Positions 38,670 to 47,345 of a DNA stretch of 64,000 nucleotides are shown in pieces. The first letter of the stretch is position 1; each line of letters opens with the position of its first letter. This stretch comes from an uncultured Prevotellaceae bacterium (lineage in GTDB: Bacteria; Bacteroidota; Bacteroidia; Bacteroidales; Bacteroidaceae), in NCBI GenBank assembly GCA_902774925.1, contig CACYKE010000029.1, forward strand, positions 16,176 through 80,175, written 5' to 3'. Under the pieces are notes generated by a model, which worked only from the letters and a program-made list of their open reading frames with translations, did no database searches and was not told where the DNA came from. The position numbers and the translations under genes are program-made.

Positions 38670-39820
38670 TAATAATTTACAACCTTCACCTCGTAAGAGA
38701 ATGCGATGGCATGAGGCTCAACACCGGTAGCGTACGAAGTCGTGCCATAAAAATTAAATGTAGGATCGTAGATATTGAGGTAGCCCGGCGTGGTATAGCT
38801 GGGATAACCCGTATCGGGGTTCATGTCGCGAGAAGCGATAAAGATATAGCCCGTATTGGGGTCGATGGCAATGGCGGCAGGACTCTGAATGGGATTGCCG
38901 CCAACGAATTTGATGGAGCTCAGCTGATTGTAGACGATGTCGTAGTAGCTGTAAGTAGGCTCTTTTGCACCCCAAGGATAATTGAAGGTAAGGATGGCAG
39001 AGCCGTAGGTAGCCATACCCGTAGCGTCAGGAACGACCTTCGTGACGGTGTTGCCGCTGATCTTATAGACGCCGGCATTGACCTGGTTCCAGTTCTCGTC
39101 GTAAGTACCCCAGTCGAGCACGTAGATGTCGGTACCGGCAATGGCCAGTTCCTGCGGATTGTGAATCATCTCATTCTTGAATTCGTTGATGCTTCCATCT
39201 GAGAGATTGATGATGCTGATGGAGCCATTGCCATTACCGTAGTCGCTGTTGGCAACATAGAGATAGAGTTTCGAGTCGTTTGAACCAAGGCCCATGCCCT
39301 CAGGAGCAGAACCAACTTTATACTTGTTGGTGATGCTTAACGATGCGGTGTCGACAACGGCCACATAGCCTCCGTAGGTCGTCACATACACCTTGTCGGC
39401 ATAGCCTATCAGGTGACGTGGGCTGACACCCTCGGCAGTACCCAGAGCGTCAGTAGTGCTGATGCGCTTAATCTGCTTAAAAGTCTTTCTGTTGAGCACG
39501 AAGACGGTATTCTCGTCGCAACCGGCGATATATATTTTGTCGCCATGCACGATGACGTCATTAGGCGTGCCGCCGAGGCTAGTGCCATTGGCATTCTTAT
39601 AGACGTTCTGCTGTACACCGGCGGGATTCGTGCTGAGGTCCATGAAGGTCAGGCTTCCGTCGATACTGGAACTGGCACTTCCGTTGTTGATGATTAGTGC
39701 ACCACTGGTGGAAAGATATGCACTCCCACCGGAATTTGAGTTGTTGTCATCATTCGTACATGCCGTGAGGAAGGCTGCGCCCATCATCACCACGGCGAAA
39801 CTTAAAAGATACTTTTTCAT
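38669..39820 (-). CDS. Beta-propeller surface lipoprotein, BtuG-like
   Basis: The 383-aa lipoprotein has a lipobox (FLTAC) followed by the acidic stretch TNDDN, as in Bacteroidetes lipoproteins exported to the cell surface. The rest is a run of YVTN/YncE-type beta-propeller blades ('DVIVHGDKIYIAGCDENTVFVLNR', 'KLYLYVANSDYG', 'YIFIASRDMN'). In Bacteroides thetaiotaomicron the surface propeller lipoprotein BtuG binds cobalamin tightly and pairs with the TonB receptor BtuB. The same neighbours here make that role likely, but it is inferred from gene order. The ATG at 39820 is preferred to one at 39832. Confidence 0.78.
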   Translation of the reverse strand: MKKYLLSFAVVMMGAAFLTACTNDDNNSNSGGSAYLSTSGALIINNGSASSSIDGSLTFMDLSTNPAGVQQNVYKNANGTSLGGTPNDVIVHGDKIYIAGCDENTVFVLNRKTFKQIKRISTTDALGTAEGVSPRHLIGYADKVYVTTYGGYVAVVDTASLSITNKYKVGSAPEGMGLGSNDSKLYLYVANSDYGNGNGSISIINLSDGSINEFKNEMIHNPQELAIAGTDIYVLDWGTYDENWNQVNAGVYKISGNTVTKVVPDATGMATYGSAILTFNYPWGAKEPTYSYYDIVYNQLSSIKFVGGNPIQSPAAIAIDPNTGYIFIASRDMNPDTGYPSYTTPGYLNIYDPTFNFYGTTSYATGVEPHAIAFSYEVKVVNY

Positions 39821-39848
39821 GTTGTTAATCATTTAATATGTTAATGAA

Positions 39849-41831
39849 TTATATTTTATATTTCACTGATAACTGCCAGCTACGGCCGGGCATGGGATAG
39901 AAACGCACAATCTCGTACTGACGGTCGAAGATGTTTTTGAGGTCCACGCGGGCTTCCAGCGACTGGCTTCCCCAATAGAAGGTGTGCCACGCGGTCAGTC
40001 CCGTGTCCCAATAGCCGTCAATCCTGGTGTCGTCGTAATGCTGGTTGTTGGCCCAGCGACTGCTCACACCCGAGCCGTGGAGCGACAGACTCACCCAGGG
40101 ATTCTCCCAGCCCACAGAGACGCTGCCCATATGGCGTGGAATATAGGCAATCTGATTGCCGTAATAGGGCGACTGGTCGTTGGTGCGGTTCTCAGCCTGC
40201 TGATAGCTGTAGTTGCCTGTCAACAGGATGTGATGCCGGTCGTTGACGGCGTAGTCGGCCCTTGCGGTCGCCTCAGCCCCTAAGACGTGTACCTTTCCGA
40301 CGTTGATGCAGGTCCATACGAACATGTTGAACGGCACGGCCACAATCATGTCTTTCACCCTGTTGTAATAGCCGTCGAGCGATGTCTGAAGGGTGAAAGC
40401 CGACGTATGGTATTGGTATGTTGCCCCCAGATTCAGTTGGTCGGTGCTCTCGGGCAGGAGGTCGGAACTGCCGTAGTGGAAATAGTAGCTCTCGTTGAAC
40501 GTAGGTGAACGGAAGATATTCTTGTAGGATGCTCGGACGAAGAGGTCGTTGTCGGACAGGACTTTGTAGGAAAGCGAGACGGAGGGTGACAGCCGCCGCA
40601 TGTTACGGGCACTAGCGCCCTCGGTATTGTCGTTCAGGAACAGTGAATACAGCAGGCGTCCTGTCAGGGTCAGACGCCGTGTGTGGTACTTGGCAGTGGC
40701 CGACTGCAGCACCGTGTGACGGTAGGGCTTGCCGACTATTGTGCGCCACGACGAGCCGTTGAGGTTGTTGTAGCTGTAGTCGGCGGAATAGTCGAAGGCC
40801 AGACACTCGCTGGGCACATACAGCAAGGCAGCCGAAGCGTAATACTCACGTTGCCAGTAACTGGCATCGTTTGCTGCATTAGGTGCCAGCACGTCCTTAT
40901 AGACAGAGGCATTCCAGTTATACTTCGCATTCACCTTCATCGACAGGCGGTCGCCCCAGCGCGTCTGATACAGCAGCTGTCCGAAGGCATTACGGTCGCG
41001 CAACGACTCGCCGCTCACATTCGTGTAATAGTGTACCTGTCCGGGCAGTTGGCGGTCGTTGTCGTAGTAGTAAAATTTGCCCGTTAACATATTCACCTTA
41101 TTTATATGATAGATGAAGTCCAGTTCCGCGTGGCCCTGGTTCATACGGTTGTGGGTACGTCGGTCGTGCTGGATGACGTTGCCGTTCTTGATGTCATAAG
41201 GATAGTCGTTTTCGGCATAGGTGTATTCGCCGACGACACTGATGCCGAAACGGTCGGTGATGTTCTGATGGTAACGCACAAAAGGACAGACATAGCCGAA
41301 GGAACCGGCTTTTATTTGCGTCGTCAGGTGGGGCTTGAGGTCATTATTAGGCATTCGCAGCGTCTGGATATGAAGTATGGCGGGTGTCGAAGCCTGACGC
41401 GCAGGGATGAATATGTCGTCGTTGTCGCCAACGGTCAGCATCAGGTGTTCCACGTTGTCCAGCGAATAGCGGGAAAGGTCGATTTCACCACTCTGACACT
41501 CGGAGATCATCACACCGTCGTAACTGACACCGGTGTGTTTGGCACTGAAACCGCGTACCGACACCGTCTTCATACCCCCTGCGCCACCATAGTCGCGAAG
41601 GGTGATACCCGGCAGGCGGTGAAGGGCATCAGCCATATCCGTCACACCCATTGTTAGCATGTCGCCACGATCCAACAGGCGCATCGGAGCTGTACTCGTC
41701 AGTGTGTGTTGGCGTCGGGACTCAGTGACGGTAACCCCGTCCAACTGGTGTATCCGGCTGGTTATAGTGTCCGTTTGTGCCACAGCACATAATGACAACA
41801 TCCATAATATGAAAAATGTAAAACTCTTCAT
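39849..41831 (-). CDS. TonB-dependent outer membrane receptor, BtuB-like
   Basis: The 660-aa protein has a signal peptide (MKSFTFFILWMLSLCAVAQ), a TonB-box-like 'DGVTVTESR', a plug domain ('MADALHRLPGITLRDYGGAG', 'VRGFSAKHTGVSYDGVMI') and a 22-strand barrel ending 'SWQLSVKYKI'. It is short for a Bacteroidetes TonB receptor, without the carboxypeptidase-like N-terminal domain of SusC proteins, which suits BtuB. With the downstream propeller, binding protein and permease it forms a likely corrinoid-uptake locus. It lies 21 bp after the flippase-like gene. Confidence 0.87.
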   Translation of the reverse strand: MKSFTFFILWMLSLCAVAQTDTITSRIHQLDGVTVTESRRQHTLTSTAPMRLLDRGDMLTMGVTDMADALHRLPGITLRDYGGAGGMKTVSVRGFSAKHTGVSYDGVMISECQSGEIDLSRYSLDNVEHLMLTVGDNDDIFIPARQASTPAILHIQTLRMPNNDLKPHLTTQIKAGSFGYVCPFVRYHQNITDRFGISVVGEYTYAENDYPYDIKNGNVIQHDRRTHNRMNQGHAELDFIYHINKVNMLTGKFYYYDNDRQLPGQVHYYTNVSGESLRDRNAFGQLLYQTRWGDRLSMKVNAKYNWNASVYKDVLAPNAANDASYWQREYYASAALLYVPSECLAFDYSADYSYNNLNGSSWRTIVGKPYRHTVLQSATAKYHTRRLTLTGRLLYSLFLNDNTEGASARNMRRLSPSVSLSYKVLSDNDLFVRASYKNIFRSPTFNESYYFHYGSSDLLPESTDQLNLGATYQYHTSAFTLQTSLDGYYNRVKDMIVAVPFNMFVWTCINVGKVHVLGAEATARADYAVNDRHHILLTGNYSYQQAENRTNDQSPYYGNQIAYIPRHMGSVSVGWENPWVSLSLHGSGVSSRWANNQHYDDTRIDGYWDTGLTAWHTFYWGSQSLEARVDLKNIFDRQYEIVRFYPMPGRSWQLSVKYKI

Positions 41832-41852
41832 TCCTATGCACAAAACGCTCTT

Positions 41853-42848
41853 TCAGCCTCCTCTTACTTTCGTAAAGTTCAGGGCGAGCCAGGCGTAGAT
41901 GCCGAGAGCGACGACAAGAAGGGTCTGGACGGTATGGACGATGAGGACGAAAAAGAGTGCCTTTTCGTCGGCAACGCCATAGAGGATGAGCATCGTCTTC
42001 ACGGCAAAGTGCCAGGGACCGGCACCGTTAGGCGTAGGGACGATAACTGCTATGGAGCCTACGATGAAGGTGACGAGGGCGCAGCCTAACCCGAGGTCGG
42101 CGGTGAAGTCGAAACAGAAGAACGTCAGGTAGTAGTGTAGGAAGTAGCTCACCCAGATGGCCAGCGTGAAGATGACGAACAATGGGATGTTGCGAACGTC
42201 CTTCAGCGATATGACGCCCTGCCATATGCCTCGCAGCGTCGCACGTACCTTATCATATATAGACAGCTTGCGCAACAGGAAATGCAGCAGGATGAGGATT
42301 GCTACCCCACAGATAGCCACCACCAGATAGCCTGCCCACGAGAAGTTATGCAGGATACTGTGCAGGTTGGTACCGGTCTTGCGGAAAAACATACCGAAGG
42401 TGCTCATCTCCAGCAGCAGGACGATAGCCGTGATGCCCATCACCAGCAGCGAGTCGATGGCCCGCTCGGTAACCACTGTACCTAATGCCTTGGGAAACGA
42501 CACCCCGTCGTAGCGCTTCAAAACCCCGCAGCGCGTAAACTCACCCACACGGGGAATGACCAGCGAGGCCGCATACGACAGGAAGATGCTATGGACCAAT
42601 ACGGAAGTGCGCAGGCGCACACCGTTTCTGTCTAATACGGGTTCAAGCGTCTGCCGCCAGCGCCATCCGCGGAACATCTGTGCCAGTATGCCAAACGGGA
42701 ACGACAGCAACATCCACGTCCAGTCCATCTCGTCCGTCATGACGTGCAGGATGGTCTGCCAGTCTTCACCGCGATACATCCAATAGAGGATGCCCGCGCC
42801 CAACACCAGCGGCATCAGAATCTTCAATATGACACTTCTCGTCTTCAT
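41853..42848 (-). CDS. Lysylphosphatidylglycerol synthase TM region/UPF0104 family membrane protein
   Basis: The 331-aa protein has about eight membrane helices and the family motif 'FPFGILAQMFRGWRWRQTL' near the N-terminus, with 'VIVPTPNGAGPWHFAV' near the C-terminus. This family (AglD/MprF flippase-like domain) is thought to move lipids or lipid-linked intermediates across the inner membrane. No synthase domain is attached. It is first in the operon that continues with the TonB receptor, though a functional link to corrinoid uptake is not obvious. The ATG at 42848 follows a good promoter. Confidence 0.83.
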   Translation of the reverse strand: MKTRSVILKILMPLVLGAGILYWMYRGEDWQTILHVMTDEMDWTWMLLSFPFGILAQMFRGWRWRQTLEPVLDRNGVRLRTSVLVHSIFLSYAASLVIPRVGEFTRCGVLKRYDGVSFPKALGTVVTERAIDSLLVMGITAIVLLLEMSTFGMFFRKTGTNLHSILHNFSWAGYLVVAICGVAILILLHFLLRKLSIYDKVRATLRGIWQGVISLKDVRNIPLFVIFTLAIWVSYFLHYYLTFFCFDFTADLGLGCALVTFIVGSIAVIVPTPNGAGPWHFAVKTMLILYGVADEKALFFVLIVHTVQTLLVVALGIYAWLALNFTKVRGG

Positions 42849-42866
42849 TCCGTGCTGTTTACAGCG

Positions 42867-42874
42867 CAAAAGTA
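42867..42874 (-). promoter_or_regulatory. Promoter of the flippase/TonB/B12-like operon (-7 TACTTTTG)
   Basis: On the minus strand TACTTTTG lies 18 bp before the ATG at 42848. That leaves no room for a cobalamin riboswitch ahead of the operon. Confidence 0.65.
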
Positions 42875-43138
42875 CAACAATTTTGGGAATTATTGGCTTT
42901 TTCGCCTCACTTTTTTATATTTATTGCCTAAATGATAGTACATTCAGCTTTTTCTATATCAGGGAAGATTCGTTGTTTATAATGTTTGAATTTTACTATT
43001 TGTAACATCTACGAAAAACGACTTTATTATTTGTAACATTTTGGGGTCGTTTTTTTCAAAATCAGCAATAATTGTTTTAAAATTAGCAAAACTTAACGGT
43101 TTTGCCATTTAATCGTTGTTTTTTCGGATAAAATTTGC
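42875..43138. other. AT-rich control region upstream of the MACPF operon
   Basis: No gene is seen in this divergent spacer. It holds two near-identical 17-bp sites (42992 and 43023) and an inverted repeat AAAAACGAC/GTCGTTTTT around the second site (43014-43022 and 43046-43054) whose right arm runs into a T run. It is very AT-rich compared with flanking genes. Confidence 0.7.
42992..43039 (+). promoter_or_regulatory. Paired 17-bp sites, candidate operator
   Basis: tttactatttgtaacat (42992-43008) and tttattatttgtaacat (43023-43039) differ at one base and begin 31 bp apart, close to three helical turns. They lie about 100 to 150 bp upstream of the -7 box of the MACPF operon, where a dimeric regulator could bind both on one face of the DNA. 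Confidence 0.5.
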
Positions 43139-43146
43139 TATCTTTG
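43139..43146 (+). promoter_or_regulatory. Promoter of the MACPF operon (-7 TATCTTTG)
   Basis: TATCTTTG matches TAnnTTTG exactly, with a TTG at 43116-43118 as a possible -33 element. The leader to the ATG at 43235 would be about 80 nt. I see no terminator in the following 20 kb. Confidence 0.7.
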
Positions 43147-43234
43147 CATCCAAACAGTAAAACTGTAAGGTGATTATTAACCCGTGACGATAAAAGTCAG
43201 ACAATTTTTAAACTAACCCAAAAATAAAAAGATT

Positions 43235-44749
43235 ATGAAAAAAATGATGAAACAGTTCTTTGTAGCTGTAGTGGCTTTAGCAGCCTTTACCGCATGTTCT
43301 GACTCCAATTATGAAGGAGAAGGATTTGAAACTCCATCCCTGTTTGCCAATCAGGCTATGAACACCGCAATCCTGACGGATGTAAATGGGCAGCAACTCT
43401 CAAGTGTATCTGGTGACTTTGCCACTTATTACCTGAACATTAAGACCGATGGAATCTGGTATATTGAGACCAACGACTACATGGAGTTCGCTCCTTCCCG
43501 CTATTATGGTCGTGGCAGCATGCGCGTCCCAGTGATGATTGGTAGCAACTGGGCTGAGGCTCGTCAGTTGTCTTACAAGGTAAACTTCCTCGATGAAAAC
43601 GGTGCATTTACTCGTGCTGGTGAGGGTGATGGTTCCCAGACGGTGACCCAGTCGTCAAACACTGACCTTGACGCCTTTAAGAAGATGGTCAATTCAAATA
43701 TCCATGTCGGATATGGTTATAATCCTACAAAGGGTGCTGCCAATAGCGCGCTTTGGACGGGTATTGAAATTTTCAAGATGGATGATCTCATCGGTAATGA
43801 AAAACTTGTCAAGAGCAGTCTGGTACCACAGACCGAGGAGGCGTATATTTATTCCCACAGTGAGGCAGCTCTGGACAAGATCATTGGTGTTAGTGTCAGT
43901 CCAACCGGAAACTTCGGTGCAGTCAAATTTGATACGACGGGTGTGACTGTGAATACAACCAACATCAATCACACTGGCCAGACTGTCATGCAGAAGAGAT
44001 TGACTCGTTCGATTTACAGCCGTGAACTTGAATTTGCCAATGCGACGACTGATGATAAATTGGCCTTTACCGAAGCTAATCTCAGCAATGGTTTCAAACG
44101 TTACAAGGCAGAGTTTATTGCCAAACTCAAGGCTGCCGGCGAAGATACTACCAAAAAGAGAGCTGCAGCTGATGAGCTCTTCAATGTTGTAGGTACACAC
44201 GTTGTTGTAAAATCCCTGTTAGGTCAGGAGCTCAACTATCGAATCGTTGTTGACTCGTCCTACACCAAAAAGAGCACGGAAGTGAAGGTTGCTCTCGACT
44301 TCAAGTGGCAGCAGCAAATCAAGGACACCACGTCAGTTGACTCTGCTACCAAGGCACGCATCAAGGCCATGGAGGAAGAATGGAAGAAAGATTCTACAAA
44401 GCGTAAGAGTTTTGCCCTCAAGACCGGTGTAGAGGTGACCGATACAGAATTCAAGGCAGCTAACTCTACCACTGCAAAAGTCAAGGCTCGTGGCGGTGAT
44501 GTTGAGCTGGTTAGCATTTTGTCCACCGGTGGCTCTCTGATCAATGAAGATTTGAAAAAGTGGTTGTTGAGCACCTATCCTGAGAAAGCAGCTATGATAG
44601 GTGTTGAGACGTTGCCTATTTATGAGCTCTTTAAAGGCAAATCAGATTACGAGGATAAAGCCTATGAATATCTCAAGAAACTAATCGATACCTATCTCAA
44701 GGTTGATGAGAAGATGTATGGAATCATTAAAGATAAAGACGTCCAATAA
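43235..44749 (+). CDS. MACPF-like surface lipoprotein 1, with N-terminal BACON-like domain
   Basis: A 504-aa lipoprotein (lipobox FTAC, Cys21, then SDSNYEGEG, acidic as in surface lipoproteins). Residues of about 30-130 form a beta domain like that in the next protein, ending TRAGEGD, BACON-like. The MACPF domain follows: 'HVGYGYNP' near 155 is the usual opening, and the signature appears as G320-T-H322 in 'NVVGTHVVVKSLLGQEL', with the second glycine of the GG pair replaced by Q. 'VKARGGDVELV' is the conserved GGD segment. It contains a charged insertion ('MEEEWKKDSTKRKS'). First of six tandem MACPF genes; pore formation or surface binding is inferred. Confidence 0.8.
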   Translation: MKKMMKQFFVAVVALAAFTACSDSNYEGEGFETPSLFANQAMNTAILTDVNGQQLSSVSGDFATYYLNIKTDGIWYIETNDYMEFAPSRYYGRGSMRVPVMIGSNWAEARQLSYKVNFLDENGAFTRAGEGDGSQTVTQSSNTDLDAFKKMVNSNIHVGYGYNPTKGAANSALWTGIEIFKMDDLIGNEKLVKSSLVPQTEEAYIYSHSEAALDKIIGVSVSPTGNFGAVKFDTTGVTVNTTNINHTGQTVMQKRLTRSIYSRELEFANATTDDKLAFTEANLSNGFKRYKAEFIAKLKAAGEDTTKKRAAADELFNVVGTHVVVKSLLGQELNYRIVVDSSYTKKSTEVKVALDFKWQQQIKDTTSVDSATKARIKAMEEEWKKDSTKRKSFALKTGVEVTDTEFKAANSTTAKVKARGGDVELVSILSTGGSLINEDLKKWLLSTYPEKAAMIGVETLPIYELFKGKSDYEDKAYEYLKKLIDTYLKVDEKMYGIIKDKDVQ

Positions 44750-44762
44750 GAACCTTTAAAAG

Positions 44763-46169
44763 ATGAACAGGAACTTAACTTACTCGGTATTGGTGCTTGT
44801 TGCCGCGCTCGCGGCAGCATGCTCCAGTAGTGAGGATATGATAGGCAACGAGGGTACTGGCAACGAGAGCAATGCTCCGCTTACCATCCTCGGAACCTCT
44901 GGGCAAGGCGTCATGAATACAGGCGCCTCCTATGGGGAGTACACTGCCTTCATCAACGTGCCGGGCAAGTGGTCTGTAGCAACTTCGAAAGGTTTGGCGA
45001 ATGTCTATCCGTCGGTTGGCGAGGGTCCTACTACAGCTGTTGTTCAGGTGGGTGAGAACTGGGGATCTGTGCGCGAGAATGTTCTGACGCTCACGACCCA
45101 GGGTGCAGCCACACGAGCTGGTGGAGAGAGCCAGTATAATATGTCTATTGTCCAATCGAGCAGTCCCTCGCTGGACTCCATCTCGACGGTATTCTCCGCC
45201 AACAAAGGTGCCGGCTACAGCTATATGCCCGGTGGCGAGTATTGCGACGGAGCTCTGATTCAGCTGTTCAACCTCGTTACGCTCGACAGTATCCAGCGTG
45301 CCACAGGTGTCAGGCTGATTTCCGATGTCATTTTCCCGCAGACTACTCAGGAAGTGGTCACCGCAGACAGTGAGAAGGGTCTCACCAAAAGCCTTACCGT
45401 CAACGCTTCGGTCGGCATGAATTTCGGTTCGATAAAGAGCAAGGGTAAGGAAAGTGGTAGCGGCAGTGGCAGTGTCGGTGTCGATGTGGGAAAAGGTCAT
45501 GAAGAGAAATCTAAGAACAAGTTTGCGCTCAAGCGTCTGACGACCACCCAGTTCACCCGCGAGATTCAGTACATGAATGTCATGGATTTGTTGGAAAAGG
45601 CCACCACACGTGAAGAGAAGATGAAGCTGCTGTCGCCGGGATTCTACTCCGTTCAGGAGACGTTTGCCAAGGACATTGCTGCTGCAAAAGGTAATCAGAC
45701 GAAGCAGTATGAAATCTGCGACAGGTTCTTGGATGAGTTTGGTCCTTGCTTCATCAGCAAGTCGGTGATGGGCTCGGTACTCGACTATCAGATCAGTGTC
45801 GATAGCACGCTGCTCCGCGATACATTAGGTGTCAAGGTGGCTCTCGAGGCGAGCTTCCAGACCAAGGTGAAGGACAGGTCGGTAGGCGGTACGGCGACGT
45901 TCGATATTGGCGTTTCCAAAGAAGCCACAGAACTGATGAGTAAGACAACGGCGACAGTCAAGGTGCGCGGTGGCGATGTGAGCCAGGTGTGTATCCTTGT
46001 CACTGGCGGTCAGTTGTATAACGATCAAATCACGGCATGGCAGAACAGTTGTCGTCCCACCCTTGCCGTGATGGTCGATATGTCGCTGGTCCCCATCTAT
46101 GTGCTTATTGCCGATGCGCCAGCCCGCGAAGTGTTGATGAACTACTTTAAATTAAAATTAGGACAGTGA
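44763..46169 (+). CDS. MACPF-like surface lipoprotein 2, degenerate signature
   Basis: A 468-aa lipoprotein (lipobox LAAAC followed by SSSEDM). The N-terminal BACON-like domain ends TRAGGES (about residue 120), parallel to the previous protein. In the MACPF domain 'GAGYSYMPGGEY' is the opening, and the signature position reads G327-P-C329 ('FGPCFISKSVMGS'), so the T-H pair is lost. The conserved GGD is present ('VKVRGGDVSQV'). A Ser/Gly-rich insert ('KESGSGSGSVGVDVGKG') lies where the first membrane-inserting helix cluster would be, so membrane insertion may differ. It starts 13 bp after gene 1. Confidence 0.75.
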   Translation: MNRNLTYSVLVLVAALAAACSSSEDMIGNEGTGNESNAPLTILGTSGQGVMNTGASYGEYTAFINVPGKWSVATSKGLANVYPSVGEGPTTAVVQVGENWGSVRENVLTLTTQGAATRAGGESQYNMSIVQSSSPSLDSISTVFSANKGAGYSYMPGGEYCDGALIQLFNLVTLDSIQRATGVRLISDVIFPQTTQEVVTADSEKGLTKSLTVNASVGMNFGSIKSKGKESGSGSGSVGVDVGKGHEEKSKNKFALKRLTTTQFTREIQYMNVMDLLEKATTREEKMKLLSPGFYSVQETFAKDIAAAKGNQTKQYEICDRFLDEFGPCFISKSVMGSVLDYQISVDSTLLRDTLGVKVALEASFQTKVKDRSVGGTATFDIGVSKEATELMSKTTATVKVRGGDVSQVCILVTGGQLYNDQITAWQNSCRPTLAVMVDMSLVPIYVLIADAPAREVLMNYFKLKLGQ

Positions 46170-46202
46170 ACGTTGAACATTGAACGTTGAACATTGAACA
46201 TT
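46168..46202 (+). repeat. Five-unit heptamer array (GAACRTT) ending at the gene 3 ATG
   Basis: Five exact 7-bp units, alternating gaacgtt and gaacatt, run from the stop codon of gene 2 (its TGA shares the first unit) to the base before the ATG at 46203. The whole intergenic leader is array. Confidence 0.95.
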
Positions 46203-47324
46203 ATGAAACATATATATTGTTTTCTCCTTCTTGCCTGTGCGCTTGGCATGGCTTCCTGCAGCAGTGACGACACGATGACAGATGAAGAGTTTTATGCTCT
46301 TTTAAGATCCCGTTATGGTATCACTGGGGCACCTAACGCAGATGGAGAGGGGGCGACAGGAACCTATGTGTCCCGTCTGCTGGCTCCTCCGGGCTTTGAG
46401 CGTGGCGTGGGCTATGCCTATGCTACAGGTGCTGAGTATCTGGAGGGAGTGACCTTCAACATCTTCAACCTCAACTATCTGGACTCCATCCAGTATGTCA
46501 AGGGATTGAACTTTGTCAGCGACGATTATACGCCGTATAGTGAGGAACAGATTATCACCGGTGAGACACGCGAAGCGGTGTCCAAGCAGTTGGCTCTGTC
46601 TGCAAGTGTTGGCGTCAACGTTATCGTGGCTGACATCAGCGTGACAGGTAACTTTTCCAAGGGAAGTGTAAAGGAAAGCGAGTCGGTGTTTGCCATGAAA
46701 CGCACCAAGCGCGTGGCTTACTGCCGTGACCTTCAGTATAAGAATGTCATCATGTACTACAAGGAAACGGGCGACAGCATGGTCTTCGCACCAGGTTTCT
46801 ATGCCGACTGGAAACTGCTTGAGGGCAACAACGTCAAGGAGGGAGATGTCAGCAACAAGATGGTTCTGGACTTCGTGAACAAGTGGGGTCGCGGCTTCGT
46901 AGCCCGCTCGTTCATGGGTGGCGTGCTGGAATATACATTGCAGATCGAGAAGTCTTCACTCACCGAGACCATGAGTGCCGGCGTGGCACTCAATGCCAGC
47001 ATTGGACTCCTCGTCGGTGTCGAGGCATCGACCAGCGAACAGACCGAGCAGTTCAGCAAGATATCCCGTGACCGCTACAACCTTGACATCCATGTCCGCG
47101 GTGGCAATGTACAGGCTGTCACCGAGATTTTGTCAGGAGTCAACCCCGCTCCCCAGGGCATCAAGGAGTGGATGGAAAGTGTCAATTTCCCTCCCACTCC
47201 CGAAAGCGACAAATTGAAATTGTGTGCACTCACCGACGTAAAGATAGCATCCATGGCCAACCTCTTCACGGGTAAGGTGCAAGACCGTGTGAATTACATT
47301 TTGCGTACGAATGGGACGAAATAG
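46203..47324 (+). CDS. MACPF-like surface lipoprotein 3, degenerate signature
   Basis: A 373-aa lipoprotein (lipobox MASC followed by SSDDTMTDEE). It has no BACON-like domain: the MACPF opening 'GVGYAYATGAEY' comes at about residue 65. The signature position reads G229-R-G231 ('WGRGFVARSFMGGVLEY'); T-H is lost but the GG is kept. 'HVRGGNVQAV' replaces GGD with GGN. It is the shortest of the six and consists of little more than the MACPF core. The ATG at 46203 directly follows the heptamer array; an upstream TTG inside the array is not needed. Confidence 0.73.
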   Translation: MKHIYCFLLLACALGMASCSSDDTMTDEEFYALLRSRYGITGAPNADGEGATGTYVSRLLAPPGFERGVGYAYATGAEYLEGVTFNIFNLNYLDSIQYVKGLNFVSDDYTPYSEEQIITGETREAVSKQLALSASVGVNVIVADISVTGNFSKGSVKESESVFAMKRTKRVAYCRDLQYKNVIMYYKETGDSMVFAPGFYADWKLLEGNNVKEGDVSNKMVLDFVNKWGRGFVARSFMGGVLEYTLQIEKSSLTETMSAGVALNASIGLLVGVEASTSEQTEQFSKISRDRYNLDIHVRGGNVQAVTEILSGVNPAPQGIKEWMESVNFPPTPESDKLKLCALTDVKIASMANLFTGKVQDRVNYILRTNGTK

Positions 47325-47345
47325 GCAAGAAAACAGGAATTAAGT

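Noticed and set aside
42849-43234. Cobalamin riboswitch ahead of the B12-like operon
   Set aside because: The promoter lies 18 bp before the first gene, and I could not find the conserved B12-box core in the spacer; a covariance-model search would be decisive.
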